Shown here piece by piece: positions 17,671-26,595 of a stretch of 64,000 nt of DNA. The stretch's first letter is position 1. Every line of letters starts with the position of its first letter. The notes beneath the pieces were generated by a model. That model did no database searches, was not told where the DNA came from, and saw only the letters and a list, made by a program, of their open reading frames with translations. Position numbers and translations under genes: made by a program. Location: assembly GCF_009208055.1 (NCBI RefSeq), contig NZ_WFKI01000001.1:1-64000 (forward strand). Reading direction: 5' to 3'. Source of the DNA: Poseidonibacter ostreae (GTDB lineage: Bacteria; Campylobacterota; Campylobacteria; Campylobacterales; Arcobacteraceae).

Positions 17671-18066
17671 GTGTCAATATTTGCGTTACAATCCCTAGCA
17701 GGTGGTTTTCTAGATGAAGATTTAGAACATTTTAATAAATATTTTGATGATTGGTGTATTCAATTTGAAGATTATGAAGATGCACAAGATATAGTACAAA
17801 CTCTTGAAAATCAAGAAGCTATAGATATAGTAGAAATAACACCATTGAGTTATCCTAAGTATTTCTTTTCATCTTTACAAGGAACTGTTTATACAACAAG
17901 ACAGATTAAAGATAAAATTGTTTGTGTTGTAGAACCTGTTATGGGTGCTAGTTTTAGAATTGCAATATGTGACCTTAAAACAAAAAAAGTAAGATTAACA
18001 AATACACGTTATAAAAGTATTCCAAGTGTTGAAGGTGCTTTTGCTAATCTAGATGAGATTCTTTAA
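17671..18066 (+). CDS. Conserved-looking protein of unknown function
   Basis: A 131-residue soluble, acidic protein starting at GTG after AAAAGGTAG. It has no signal or membrane segment and I recognise no domain. It is 22 nt downstream of the DjlA-like gene on the same strand and is probably co-transcribed. Its stop abuts the convergent LprI-like gene. Confidence 0.6.
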   Translation: MSIFALQSLAGGFLDEDLEHFNKYFDDWCIQFEDYEDAQDIVQTLENQEAIDIVEITPLSYPKYFFSSLQGTVYTTRQIKDKIVCVVEPVMGASFRIAICDLKTKKVRLTNTRYKSIPSVEGAFANLDEIL

Positions 18067-18067
18067 T

Positions 18068-19315
18068 TTAATTGAAAATATTAATAGTATCTTCTAATAA
18101 GTTATAATCTTTGATTCTTTGGCTTGTAATATAATTTTCCCAAAACTTTTTATCTTTTTGTTTTGAAATAGAAGTATATAATTCTACATTTATATCCCGA
18201 TAATCAATCCACGATCTTTGAACTTTTATAAAATCTTTTTCCATAATAGACATACGCATACCACGAACAGGAGTCTTTTTTAATCTTTCTTTGATTTTTT
18301 TATATCGTTTATTTAATATTTTGTCATTTTCACTTAGACTAGCTTTTACTATAGGAACAAAGCCATTTGCAATTTTTCTTATAAACTTTATATATTCATT
18401 CTTTTGATTTAGTAAAGAACTTGTAGCCCATTGAGCATAACCTGAACCATCATGTCCTTCTTCATACCATACTTTTGTATCTAGGTATTTAGATGTATTT
18501 TTATATGCACTATATAAAAGATCACTATTATTTAAATTTATATCTTTTAAAAGTAAAGATAACTCTTTTTCAATCTTATTATTCTCTGCTTCTTCTTGTC
18601 GTTTTGCACATAAACTCATACCATAAGTACTTGTAACATAATTACAAATATCAAACTCTACTAATTCTTTATTATTTTTCCAAATATCATAATAATCAGA
18701 TACAGCACTTTTAACTTCAGCAGGAACAAAAGCACCTTTGATAATTAATTGTAAAACAAGTTCTGGATTTGAATTTTTAAATATTTCTCCTCGTGAAGCT
18801 TTTTCAGCTAGCTTCCATATATAATAGCCATCATTTTTAAAGTCTTCATCTTTTTCTAATTGATATTGTTTTATAAACTCTTCTGCTCTAAATAAAGGAA
18901 CTTCTGCTGCCATTTTTAATATTCTTATAGAATCCTTTTCATCATAAAAAGTGATTTCACTATTATTATTTTTAGCAATATTATAAACTTCAAGTGCTTT
19001 TTTAGGATCAGATAAAAGTAAATCATTTGCTCTAAAAAATAGTTCTTCTAAGGTATAAAATAAAGCTTTTGAATGACCAAGTTTAGCTGCTTTTGAGTAA
19101 TGATAAATTGCAGTTTCTTTATCAACAACATATTGATAAGCTAATTTAAAATGTGCTTGTGCACTATTATTTTTTGAAGCTTTTATATAATACTCTTTTG
19201 CTTCTTTTTGCTTCTTTTGTTTATATAAATCATTAGCTGTATTTAAATCTTCTGTAAAACTTGCACCACTAGCAATAGTAAATAACAAACTAAGTAAAAC
19301 TATTAACTTTTTCAT
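18068..19315 (-). CDS. Periplasmic Sel1-repeat and LprI-like protein
   Basis: A 415-residue exported protein with a Sec signal (MKKLIVLLSLLFTIASGA). Residues 25-110 hold Sel1/TPR-like repeats (AKEYYIKASKNNSAQAHFKLAYQY, AIYHYSKAAKLGHSKAL). From about residue 240 there is an LprI-like region: ICNYVTSTYGMSLCAKRQEEAENNKIEKEL, interrupted by about 85 residues, then QRSWIDYRDINVELY. LprI-type proteins inhibit lysozyme, so a role in envelope defence is plausible. Its ATG overlaps the stop of the RluE-like gene (ATGA), showing translational coupling. Confidence 0.65.
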   Translation of the reverse strand: MKKLIVLLSLLFTIASGASFTEDLNTANDLYKQKKQKEAKEYYIKASKNNSAQAHFKLAYQYVVDKETAIYHYSKAAKLGHSKALFYTLEELFFRANDLLLSDPKKALEVYNIAKNNNSEITFYDEKDSIRILKMAAEVPLFRAEEFIKQYQLEKDEDFKNDGYYIWKLAEKASRGEIFKNSNPELVLQLIIKGAFVPAEVKSAVSDYYDIWKNNKELVEFDICNYVTSTYGMSLCAKRQEEAENNKIEKELSLLLKDINLNNSDLLYSAYKNTSKYLDTKVWYEEGHDGSGYAQWATSSLLNQKNEYIKFIRKIANGFVPIVKASLSENDKILNKRYKKIKERLKKTPVRGMRMSIMEKDFIKVQRSWIDYRDINVELYTSISKQKDKKFWENYITSQRIKDYNLLEDTINIFN

Positions 19316-19914
19316 ATTAATTCTCCTTTTTCTATATTAAAATCAGGGAGAGAAACTACCTCCCCTGGAATCATACTATCTAAATGAATATCTCCAATAC
19401 GAACTCTTACAAGTCTTAAAGTAGGAAATCCAACAGCTGCTGTCATTTTTCTTATCTGACGTTTTTTTCCTTCACAAAGTGTAATAGAAATCCAACTTGT
19501 TGGTCCATGTCTTGCATCTCGTATATTTCGACCACGTAATGGTAAATTTGGCTCACCATTAAGGCTAAATGCTTTACAAGGTAGAGTTAGATAAGAAGTT
19601 GAATTAACAGTAATATCAACACCATTTTGTAGCTTAAGAACTGCATCTTCAGTAATCTCGCCATCCACTTGCACGTAGTACTCTTTTTCTATACCTTTAT
19701 CTCGTACTTGAAAGCTTTTCATACCATCAGTTGTAAGTAATAATAAGCCCTCAGAATCATGATCTAATCTACCAATCGCCATCGTCTTATTAGGAAAATT
19801 AGCTAAATCACCTAATAACTTTTTCTTTCTTTTAGCTTCTTGTACAAACTGACTTAAAAAACCATAAGGCTTAAATATCTTGAAGTGATGGTGCTTTTCA
19901 TTTGTGTTTGGCAT
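19312..19914 (-). CDS. RluE-like 23S rRNA pseudouridine synthase
   Basis: A 200-residue RsuA/RluB/E-type pseudouridine synthase without an S4 domain, as in RluE. The catalytic aspartate is in AIGRLDHDSEGLLLLT (about residue 51). KEYYVQVDGEI and GKKRQIRKMTAAVGFPTLRLVRVRIGDI are the other conserved blocks. E. coli RluE modifies U2457 of 23S rRNA; the same target is likely but not certain. AAGGAAATG precedes the start. Confidence 0.88.
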   Translation of the reverse strand: MPNTNEKHHHFKIFKPYGFLSQFVQEAKRKKKLLGDLANFPNKTMAIGRLDHDSEGLLLLTTDGMKSFQVRDKGIEKEYYVQVDGEITEDAVLKLQNGVDITVNSTSYLTLPCKAFSLNGEPNLPLRGRNIRDARHGPTSWISITLCEGKKRQIRKMTAAVGFPTLRLVRVRIGDIHLDSMIPGEVVSLPDFNIEKGELI

Positions 19915-19991
19915 TAGACATTTCCTTAGAATGTATGGAGTATGAACTTTTGTTGTTGAATTATATTCCTTTTATTTTAAATTATAATTAG

Positions 19992-20013
19992 TTTAGTATA
20001 CTGTCCTAAGATT
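19992..20013. repeat. Short interspersed repeat, copy 1
   Basis: TTTAGTATACTGTCC followed by NNN and GATT. The same 22-nt block, with three changed bases, recurs in the same orientation at 23872-23893. Read on the minus strand it ends in GGACAGTATACTAAA, a string I associate with remnants of Y1-transposase elements in other proteobacteria (from memory). Confidence 0.5.
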
Positions 20014-20039
20014 TATAAAAATCAACATAAGGAAAATAT

Positions 20040-20387
20040 ATGAAGAGATCTATTGGAATGAAGAGTTCTTATGTTTTAACACAAAAGAGTGTAGATTATG
20101 AAATCACAAAAATATCAGCTGGAAACTTTGCTTTAGGATATGAAACTAAAAGTGGATTATTTGTAGTAGAATATTTTGGTCGAAGTGACACGGATTTAAA
20201 TCACGAAATAAAAAAGTATATTGATAGATATGAAAGATTTAAATTTTTCTATGCATCAAGTCCTAAAAGTGCTTTTGTAAAAGAGTGCAAAAACTATCAT
20301 GCTTTTGATAAAAATAAAATAGTGAATAAAAGCCACCCAGAAAAACCTGAAAATACAGATTATGAGTGTCCTTACTGTAAACAATAA
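20040..20387 (+). CDS. GIY-YIG-like protein with C-terminal CPYC
   Basis: A 115-residue protein resembling a small GIY-YIG-superfamily group. FALGY stands at the first motif, VVEYFGRSDTDLN at the YIG motif with the conserved Arg, and KECKNYHAF supplies the later Glu. It ends in a YECPYCKQ pair of cysteines that may bind metal together with HPEKP. Catalytic activity is uncertain because the family is poorly studied. It begins 34 nt after the repeat at 19992. Confidence 0.55.
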   Translation: MKRSIGMKSSYVLTQKSVDYEITKISAGNFALGYETKSGLFVVEYFGRSDTDLNHEIKKYIDRYERFKFFYASSPKSAFVKECKNYHAFDKNKIVNKSHPEKPENTDYECPYCKQ

Positions 20388-20429
20388 ATAAAGAGGAACA
20401 GTAATTTAAAATTTTCTGTCCCTTTTATT
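20387..20429. terminator. Bidirectional terminator
   Basis: AATAAAGAGGAACAG and CTGTCCCTTTTATT form an imperfect stem around an AT loop between the convergent GIY-YIG-like and dienelactone hydrolase genes, ending in a T-rich arm. Confidence 0.6.
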
Positions 20430-20447
20430 CAACTCGGAGAAAGAATA

Positions 20448-21338
20448 TTAAGTTAATTTTTTATTAAAAAACTCAATAGTACGCTTCCATGCAAGTTCTG
20501 CCTTTTCTTTATCATATCGTCCTGTAGAGTCATTATGAAAACCATGATTAGCATTTTTATACATATGCATTGTGTATTCAACATTATTAGCTTTTAAGTC
20601 CTGCTCATATTCAAGCCATGTGGCATTAACACGTTTATCTAGTTCACCTAGTTGAATCATTAAAGGCGCTTTGATATTTTTGCGTAAGTTTGCACTTGCA
20701 GGCGTACCATAAAATGGAACACCAGCACTAAGAAGATTTGAATCAACTGCAGCTAAATAATTTACAATATACCCACCAAAACAAAAACCAACTGCACCTA
20801 AGTTACCATTACTATTTGAGTGCGATTTTAAAAAGTTGGCAGCAGCTACAAAATCATTTTGAATTTTTGCTCTATCCATAGTCTTTTGCATAGCGCGACC
20901 TTCATCATCGTTCCCTGGATATCCACCTAAAGGATATAAAGCATCAGGAGCAAAAGCAATAAAGCCAGCTTTAGCAAGTCGTCTTGCAACATCTTTGATA
21001 TAAGGGTTTAAACCACGATTTTCATGTACTACTAATACTACAGGAGCTTTACCATCCAAATTTTTTGGAACTACTAAATAACCCTTTCCTTTACCATGAC
21101 CTTCAGGTGAATCAAACTCTTCATATGTTGCTTTTATACCTTCATCATTAAAAGATACTTGCTCTGCTAAAAGATAGTTTGGTAATAAAGCAGAAGTTAA
21201 TGTAGCCATAGTAAACCCAAGAGCTGTTAATCCTCCAAGCTTTTTCATAAAAGTACGTCTATCTATTATACCGTGTGCATATTCATCATACCAATCAAAT
21301 GCTTCTTGAGGTATATTATCTGTTTTTAAAGTATTCAT
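20448..21338 (-). CDS. Tat-exported dienelactone hydrolase family protein
   Basis: A 296-residue alpha/beta hydrolase with a long N-region and a twin-arginine motif RRTFMKKLGG followed by a hydrophobic stretch, so Tat export is likely. The nucleophile elbow is GFCFGG (catalytic Cys), with the acid in GELDKRVN and the histidine in NANHGFHN, the DLH triad. It would act in the periplasm on a lactone or ester. RBS AAGGATCAAAT precedes the ATG. Confidence 0.85.
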   Translation of the reverse strand: MNTLKTDNIPQEAFDWYDEYAHGIIDRRTFMKKLGGLTALGFTMATLTSALLPNYLLAEQVSFNDEGIKATYEEFDSPEGHGKGKGYLVVPKNLDGKAPVVLVVHENRGLNPYIKDVARRLAKAGFIAFAPDALYPLGGYPGNDDEGRAMQKTMDRAKIQNDFVAAANFLKSHSNSNGNLGAVGFCFGGYIVNYLAAVDSNLLSAGVPFYGTPASANLRKNIKAPLMIQLGELDKRVNATWLEYEQDLKANNVEYTMHMYKNANHGFHNDSTGRYDKEKAELAWKRTIEFFNKKLT

Positions 21339-21459
21339 ATTTGATCCTTATTTTTAAATAATTTCTAATTTTATACTGTAGAGTAATAACAATTTATAAG
21401 TGAAATATAATATCTCACTATTACTTTTTTAACAATACTAGTATATCAAAAATATTTGT

Positions 21460-22620
21460 TTATTTATTTTTATTGGAATTTATCACCTCTGTCATATGCT
21501 CTATAGTTTTTTCAAAATATGGATTCCAAGTAAGTCTAGCAAAATACTTACCCTCTTCTTTTAATCCCCAAGCTGAATACCAAAGTTCATCTTTACTACT
21601 ATTGTAAATTTTATCTTGTCCATTTCTAAACATTTTAAATTCATTATTTATTCCGTAAAAGAAATGATCTTTTTTAAATAAAACACTCAAATGAGAGAAG
21701 TTAGCAATATTTTGATTAGGAAGATAACTAGGTAAGTGAATAATTCTTTTATCTTTAAAATTGTTTTCTTTTCCAAACCAAAGTAAGTGACTTTTTGAAT
21801 TTTTAAATTTACTTGTAAAAATTGATACTATTTCTTTTGCTTCTATAACACTATCATCTTCACTAATAGTTATAAATACTGGTTTTGAAAAATTCTTATT
21901 GTCAAAACCTTCTTCGACTTTTTTTAATGATTGGTAATATAAATTTGAAGCATTCATTGATAAAGATTCATATCGCAAGATATTCTTACTATTATCATTT
22001 TGAAATAACCACGTTTTAAAAAAAGAGCCAATTTTTGAAAATGGTAATAAAGTACTTTGATTTGATGCAAAGCCAGGAGAAAAAAGTAATAAACCTGAAA
22101 TATCTTCTTCATTTTGTAAAGCATAAGAAGTTACAAGATTAGCTCCTGTTGAAAATCCACCAAGCCATAAATTTTCAACTTCTTTTTCTAATAGTTTTAT
22201 ATGATGCTTTACAAGATTTTCCCATTGTTTAAACTCTACATTTATTAAATCAGCAGGTTTGCTACCGTGACCTGTCAATAAAATAGTTCTTACTAAAAAG
22301 CCTTGGGAAACTAACTCTTGCGTTAAATCATGAAAATAAGCAGGAGAATCACTAAGTCCGTGAACAAGTAAAATTCCTTTTGAAGCTTTTTGATTAATAG
22401 GTTTTCTTTCATATGGTGAATTTAAAAAAAGTTCTAACTCCTGATTTTTTGTCAAAAAAATACGATTATTTTCTAACCATTTTTTATTTTCATTAACATA
22501 TTTTGAAAAATTTTCTTGATTAAATTTAGGAAGTGATTTGGAAGTGATATATAAAGGGTTTTTGTCTAAGGCAAAGCTAAAATTAAAGATTAATATTAAT
22601 AGTAAAAGAAGTTTAGTCAA
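21460..22620 (-). CDS. Exported alpha/beta hydrolase (lysophospholipase-like)
   Basis: A 386-residue protein with a Sec signal (MTKLLLLLILIFNFSFA). The oxyanion motif is LLVHGLSDSPAYFH, the nucleophile GFSTGANL, and the late histidine is probably in FSHLSVLF. This resembles serine-hydrolase monoacylglycerol lipase/lysophospholipase proteins, located in the periplasm. The start is TTG with AAAAAGG upstream. It stands alone on the minus strand. Confidence 0.75.
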   Translation of the reverse strand: MTKLLLLLILIFNFSFALDKNPLYITSKSLPKFNQENFSKYVNENKKWLENNRIFLTKNQELELFLNSPYERKPINQKASKGILLVHGLSDSPAYFHDLTQELVSQGFLVRTILLTGHGSKPADLINVEFKQWENLVKHHIKLLEKEVENLWLGGFSTGANLVTSYALQNEEDISGLLLFSPGFASNQSTLLPFSKIGSFFKTWLFQNDNSKNILRYESLSMNASNLYYQSLKKVEEGFDNKNFSKPVFITISEDDSVIEAKEIVSIFTSKFKNSKSHLLWFGKENNFKDKRIIHLPSYLPNQNIANFSHLSVLFKKDHFFYGINNEFKMFRNGQDKIYNSSKDELWYSAWGLKEEGKYFARLTWNPYFEKTIEHMTEVINSNKNK

Positions 22621-22697
22621 GTATTAACCTTTTTAATTAATAATTTATTTTAGCAAAAACACTTTGAGAATTAGCAACATTTTTAGTGAATTGTATT

Positions 22698-23312
22698 TTA
22701 GATATGACCTGTTTTTACAAAAATTACAGTTTCTTCATTAACATAAGGAAAGTGTTCACTTAAGTGAGGGCTTCTTATCCACGATCCTTTTGGATATTCT
22801 CCATATTCATCTATAAACACTCCATTAAGAACTAATACTTCTTCTCCACCCCAATGTTTGTGTGGAATAAACTTTTCACCTTTTGGCCATTTTACTAATG
22901 CCGTTTGTTCATGTAAGGGTTGAACTTCAAGATTACCTTGACCAGGAAGCCAAGGAGAGCTATTAGTATCGATTATTACTTGTGCTTTATCAGTAAAGAA
23001 ATTAGTTTTTCTAAAGATTACAAAACCTTTATCTGATTTTACTAATGACTCATCTTCTTGCGGCAGTCTTAGATAAGTTCCTTTTGGATATTCTCCATAT
23101 TGATTAATATAAGTACCCTCTAATACAAAAATCTCAACACTGTTTATTTTCTTTGTTTGATTTAATGACGAATTTTCATTTAATTTGATAAATGAAGTTT
23201 CCTCTTTATCTTTTATTGATAATATTTTTTTTAATACATTTTTATTTTCTGTTTCTTGCCATTTGATAGTATTAGTATCTATTAAAGCTCTTTTTTCATA
23301 GTCACTATTCAT
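22698..23312 (-). CDS. Bicupin protein with ChrR-like domain
   Basis: A 204-residue protein made of two cupin copies, each ending in a near-identical EYGEYPKG(T/S)W/YLR segment. The C-terminal copy keeps the metal ligands (FIPHKHWGGEEVLVL), while the N-terminal copy lacks the histidines. ChrR-type cupins act as anti-sigma factors or oxidative-stress enzymes; no sigma factor gene is adjacent, so an enzymatic or sensor role is possible. Confidence 0.75.
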   Translation of the reverse strand: MNSDYEKRALIDTNTIKWQETENKNVLKKILSIKDKEETSFIKLNENSSLNQTKKINSVEIFVLEGTYINQYGEYPKGTYLRLPQEDESLVKSDKGFVIFRKTNFFTDKAQVIIDTNSSPWLPGQGNLEVQPLHEQTALVKWPKGEKFIPHKHWGGEEVLVLNGVFIDEYGEYPKGSWIRSPHLSEHFPYVNEETVIFVKTGHI

Positions 23313-23335
23313 TTTTATTCACTTTTTTTTCTTTA

Positions 23336-23851
23336 TTATAGTTTAGAGTTAATTAAATAAGTATTTTTAATACCCCATTTAAATTTATCTTTATACCATC
23401 CATCTATATCTGAAATAGTAACACCATTAGCTTTACCAGAACTTGCATGAATAAACTTACCCTCACCTAAATATATACCACTATGATTTACATGACCTTT
23501 TAAACTTGTATCAAAAAAGACTAAATCACCTTTTTTGATTTCAGCTCTTGTAATCTTGGGACCAATTTTCGATTGGTTAATAGATGTTCTGGGTAGACTC
23601 ATATTATTTTCATTAAAGACATAATATACAAACCCAGAACAATCAAAACTATCAGGACCTGTTTTAGCATAGACATATGGGCTTCCAAGTTTTGATTTGG
23701 CTAGGGATATTAAAGTATCAGAAGAATTAGTAATAATAGGAGAATTAGCTTCTTTTGTCTCTTTAATAGCAATTGAAGATTGTGCAGATAAATACATATA
23801 TAAAGTAGATGTAGTTACTAATAACAAAATAAAAAGTTTTAATATTTTCAT
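23336..23851 (-). CDS. NlpC/P60 peptidoglycan endopeptidase
   Basis: A 171-residue exported cell-wall hydrolase. After a hydrophobic N-terminus, the NlpC/P60 domain shows the catalytic Cys in DSFDCSGFVYYVF, His in NHSGIYLGEGKFIHAS, and GDLVFFDT. It cleaves stem peptides in the periplasm, probably in growth or remodelling. AAAAAGGAAAC precedes the start. The neighbouring cupin gene lies 23 nt downstream. Confidence 0.9.
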   Translation of the reverse strand: MKILKLFILLLVTTSTLYMYLSAQSSIAIKETKEANSPIITNSSDTLISLAKSKLGSPYVYAKTGPDSFDCSGFVYYVFNENNMSLPRTSINQSKIGPKITRAEIKKGDLVFFDTSLKGHVNHSGIYLGEGKFIHASSGKANGVTISDIDGWYKDKFKWGIKNTYLINSKL

Positions 23852-23871
23852 AGCTTTGTTTCCTTTTTATA

Positions 23872-23893
23872 TTTAGTATACTGTCCCCGGATT
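23872..23893. repeat. Short interspersed repeat, copy 2, at the end of the array
   Basis: TTTAGTATACTGTCCCCGGATT recalls the 19992 copy (three mismatches). On the minus strand it reads AATCCGGGGACAGTATACT and supplies the last codons of the truncated cassette ORF (ENPGTVY then stop). It marks the point where the last cassette lost its 3' end and attC. Confidence 0.6.
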
Positions 23894-24322
23894 TTCCATC
23901 AACCCCTTAATATTTTTATATAGGTTCATACAAGCAACTGTTTTTGGTAAAACATTTAACATATTTAAGAAAAGTTGAGTTTGAGGTATACATCCTTCCC
24001 ATAATCCTAATAAAAATTTATATCGCTTACCGTCTAGTAATAATGATGAAGTATTAATATCTTCAACTGGATCTTCCTGAAGGGTAATAGAATTTTTTTC
24101 AAGTGATTTATTAATCTTATTAATGATTTCTTTGTTTGGAGTATTTATTCCACTGCAATGAGACAAACACAATTTAATCGCATATTCAAGCCTGTATGTA
24201 CATTTTTGATATTTTGGATCTAATAGCATTCCAGAAAAAACAGATGCCATCTCTATGGGAGAATAATCTTTTAATTCCAATTCTATTTCTTTAATCCATA
24301 GGCCATCATTTTCTTGTTTCAT
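23873..24322 (-). pseudogene. Truncated last integron cassette gene
   Basis: A 149-residue ORF that begins normally just inside the cassette (boundary core at 24340) but ends in ENPGTVY, residues encoded by a short interspersed repeat. No attC follows. The sequence (QCTYRLEYAIKLCLSHCSG-like region, then ITLQEDPVED...KYKFLLGLWEGCIPQ) resembles the N-terminal part of a much longer unknown protein. It is probably a 3'-truncated cassette and not functional as a full protein. Confidence 0.55.
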
Positions 24323-24339
24323 AGTATGACTTTACCTTC

Positions 24340-24436
24340 ATATAACGCCGCATTAAGGTGTGACGCACGCTTGGCTACACTTGAGCGAAGCGAAACTGCC
24401 AAGCGTAAGGAATCACTCTTAAATGCTTTGTTATAT
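24340..24436 (-). other. attC site of cassette 6 (alpha/beta hydrolase)
   Basis: A 97-bp inverted repeat. The outer arms contain TAACGCCGCATT and AATGCTTTGTTA; the inner arms ACGCTTGGC and GCCAAGCGT are perfect. Minus-strand R'' is ATATAAC (24430-24436) and R' is GTTATAT (24340-24346). R'' matches the 5' core GTTATAT of the same cassette. Confidence 0.85.
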
Positions 24437-25255
24437 TCAACTTTCGAAGAACTCTCGGATCTCTTTAACCAATGCTTCTGGTTTTTCTTCGATAACCAAA
24501 TGTCCAGATTCAGGCACTGTAACTAACTTAGAGCCTTTAATTTTACTATGAAGTACGTGAGCTTGCTCAACAGGGATCCATTGATCTTCTTCACCCCAAA
24601 GAATTAATGTGGGTACATCAAAGCTAGAGAATTTATCTTGAAATTCATCCGTATACTTTGAATCAGCTTGAGCTATTTGCCTATAAAAAGCTTTCTTACC
24701 TTCATCTCCAGACCAAGGGCGGAGAATACCGTCAATTGTTTCCTGAGATAATGGTTGATATGACGCTGTTTTTATGTATGCTTCAACGATTGCTGAATGG
24801 ATGAAATCAGGCACTCCTGCAAAGGCTTCTTCATGCTTTTCAATATGTTTAAAAAATGGAGAGCCCCAAGGAGATAACGCAACTGGATCAATTACAACTA
24901 TCTTTTTGTACTTTCGTTGATTCAGCAAGTAATTTCTCAGTACTGTCGTACCGCCGAAGTCATGCCCCACAATATAAGGTAACTCAAGCTGCCAATGACC
25001 TATTAATGAGTCTAATAGCTGATTTTGTATTTTTAAAGATACATCCGCATCACTTTTATCTGATTCACCATAACCAAGTAAATCAAAGTAGTAGACTGTA
25101 TAGTGGCTCGAAAGTGCTTGAATCAAGTGCCTAAGGTTGAATGATGACCAAGGCGTACCATGAACTAAAACAAGAGGCTCTCCTTTTCCTTCAATCCCAT
25201 ATTTCACCTTTCGACCCTCATACTCAAAAGTATAAGGTAAACTCCAAATGTCCAT
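24437..25255 (-). CDS. Cassette 6: alpha/beta hydrolase (haloalkane dehalogenase/epoxide hydrolase-like)
   Basis: A 272-residue alpha/beta hydrolase. The oxyanion region is LVLVHGTPWSSFN. The nucleophile elbow VGHDFGGTT has aspartate where lipases have serine, which points to haloalkane/haloacetate dehalogenases or epoxide hydrolases. The acid is probably in LILWGEEDQWIP, and the histidine is in ESGHLVIEE. It fills its cassette: its stop abuts the attC. Its DNA is visibly richer in G and C than the flanking genes, so the cassette was probably acquired from another lineage. Confidence 0.85.
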   Translation of the reverse strand: MDIWSLPYTFEYEGRKVKYGIEGKGEPLVLVHGTPWSSFNLRHLIQALSSHYTVYYFDLLGYGESDKSDADVSLKIQNQLLDSLIGHWQLELPYIVGHDFGGTTVLRNYLLNQRKYKKIVVIDPVALSPWGSPFFKHIEKHEEAFAGVPDFIHSAIVEAYIKTASYQPLSQETIDGILRPWSGDEGKKAFYRQIAQADSKYTDEFQDKFSSFDVPTLILWGEEDQWIPVEQAHVLHSKIKGSKLVTVPESGHLVIEEKPEALVKEIREFFES

Positions 25256-25268
25256 TGTATCTCCCTGA

Positions 25269-25401
25269 ATATAACGGTTGAGTTAAGCGACAAGGCGATA
25301 TAACTCAGTAAAAAACTGCTTTATCATTTAACTTAGTTTATAAGATAAAAACTTGGTATTTTCACTCTATAGCCTTGTTCGATTTCTACGATTTGTTATC
25401 T
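25269..25401 (-). other. attC site of cassette 5 (methyltransferase/HNH)
   Basis: A 133-bp element bounded on the plus strand by ATATAAC (25269-25275) and GTTATCT (25395-25401). Inner arms CAAGGC and GCCTTG flank a long loop. R'' (AGATAAC on minus) is the complement of the 5' core GTTATCT of this cassette at 29297-29303. Confidence 0.8.
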
Positions 25402-25407
25402 GTTTAA

Positions 25408-26595
25408 TTAAGCAACATTGTACAAGTCAACAAGCTTTTCTTTCAATTCTCCAAACTCAATCTTATTAGAAAATTCTTTATTTAATCCTATTTTTAAGAC
25501 AAAAAGAAAATCTTCTTTTGAATAAGTATTATAATATTTTTCAATAGAATCACTTTTTGCCAACAAACATAATAATTGATAATCTTTATGTATGTTTCTT
25601 GTATTATTACTTGGATGAGCTTTAGTATTATGTTGAGTAGCTGTTAATAAAATTAGGTTTTCTATATATGATTCAATTTGTGGATATTCTGATTTCATGA
25701 AAATATGATGTACTTGTGTAGCTTCACCTATTGCTAACTCATCTTTTACTTCACTTGTTGGTGAATGTAATTTCCTAACTATATTAGTAGCTTTATTGAT
25801 AGTATATTTAACATAAGCATCTTTAGTTTGTTGTACTTCTAGTTTAGCTCTAATTTCATATTCTTCTCTAGTTTCTGATTTATTTTTAGTGATATCTCTC
25901 CAGTTTTTTCTATTATACATTAATACATCATTTGATATTATATCTTTAGAAAAAAATCCTCCACTTGTTCCATGCTTTTGTCTTTTAAAAGAAAGAGGAT
26001 TTAGAATTTTTGTAAAAATTCTTCTTACTTCGATTTCTCCATTAATTGGAGTATGTAATATAATAAATTTCTCATATTCACTTTTAAGGCTAGTAAAATT
26101 ATCTTTTGTATTATTTATAAAAAAATTTTCAAATAAATGCCAAATATGGCTATCTTCTAAAACTTTTTTCAAATATATGTCTAAAAAATTTAGTGTATTT
26201 CGCTCTTTTATTGCAATATATTCTAAAATTTCTAAGTTCAAAACGGTGAAATATATTTTATTGCCTTGCTTTTCTTCTTTAAGTATTTTTGCATATGCTA
26301 ATGCTTTTAGGGGTTGTTGAAAAAATTTATCATATTCATTTTTTGCTTTTTTATTTGATACATCAGTTTTACCAAATATCTCTTTTATATTTGTATTTGA
26401 ATACTCATGTTTCCAAATATCTGTTGAACTAAATTTAATATTTTCATCATTTTTAGTTTCTATAAAATTTAATACACAATCAGCAATCATACACATTACA
26501 TCTGGTGTAACTTTTTGATCCATAAATCTTGCATTTTTTGTAACTTTAATATCAAAATTATAATTATTAAAATAATTGTTTATTGTATCTACCAT
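25408..26595 (-). CDS. Cassette 5b: HNH endonuclease, probable restriction enzyme
   Basis: A 395-residue protein. Near the C-terminus is an HNH motif: TQVHHIFMKSEYPQIESYIENLILLTATQHNTKAHP, with the HH pair, Asn and final His. The N-terminal two thirds are helix-rich and unrecognised and probably bind DNA. The ATG directly follows the methyltransferase stop (TAAATG), with AAAGGAAG upstream inside that gene, so translation is coupled. With the methyltransferase it forms a likely type II restriction-modification pair. Confidence 0.75.
   Translation of the reverse strand: MVDTINNYFNNYNFDIKVTKNARFMDQKVTPDVMCMIADCVLNFIETKNDENIKFSSTDIWKHEYSNTNIKEIFGKTDVSNKKAKNEYDKFFQQPLKALAYAKILKEEKQGNKIYFTVLNLEILEYIAIKERNTLNFLDIYLKKVLEDSHIWHLFENFFINNTKDNFTSLKSEYEKFIILHTPINGEIEVRRIFTKILNPLSFKRQKHGTSGGFFSKDIISNDVLMYNRKNWRDITKNKSETREEYEIRAKLEVQQTKDAYVKYTINKATNIVRKLHSPTSEVKDELAIGEATQVHHIFMKSEYPQIESYIENLILLTATQHNTKAHPSNNTRNIHKDYQLLCLLAKSDSIEKYYNTYSKEDFLFVLKIGLNKEFSNKIEFGELKEKLVDLYNVA

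Noticed and set aside
26290..26305. TTTGCATATGC, similar to the MarR-type operator arm
   Set aside because: It is inside the HNH nuclease coding sequence without the dyad, so it is likely chance.
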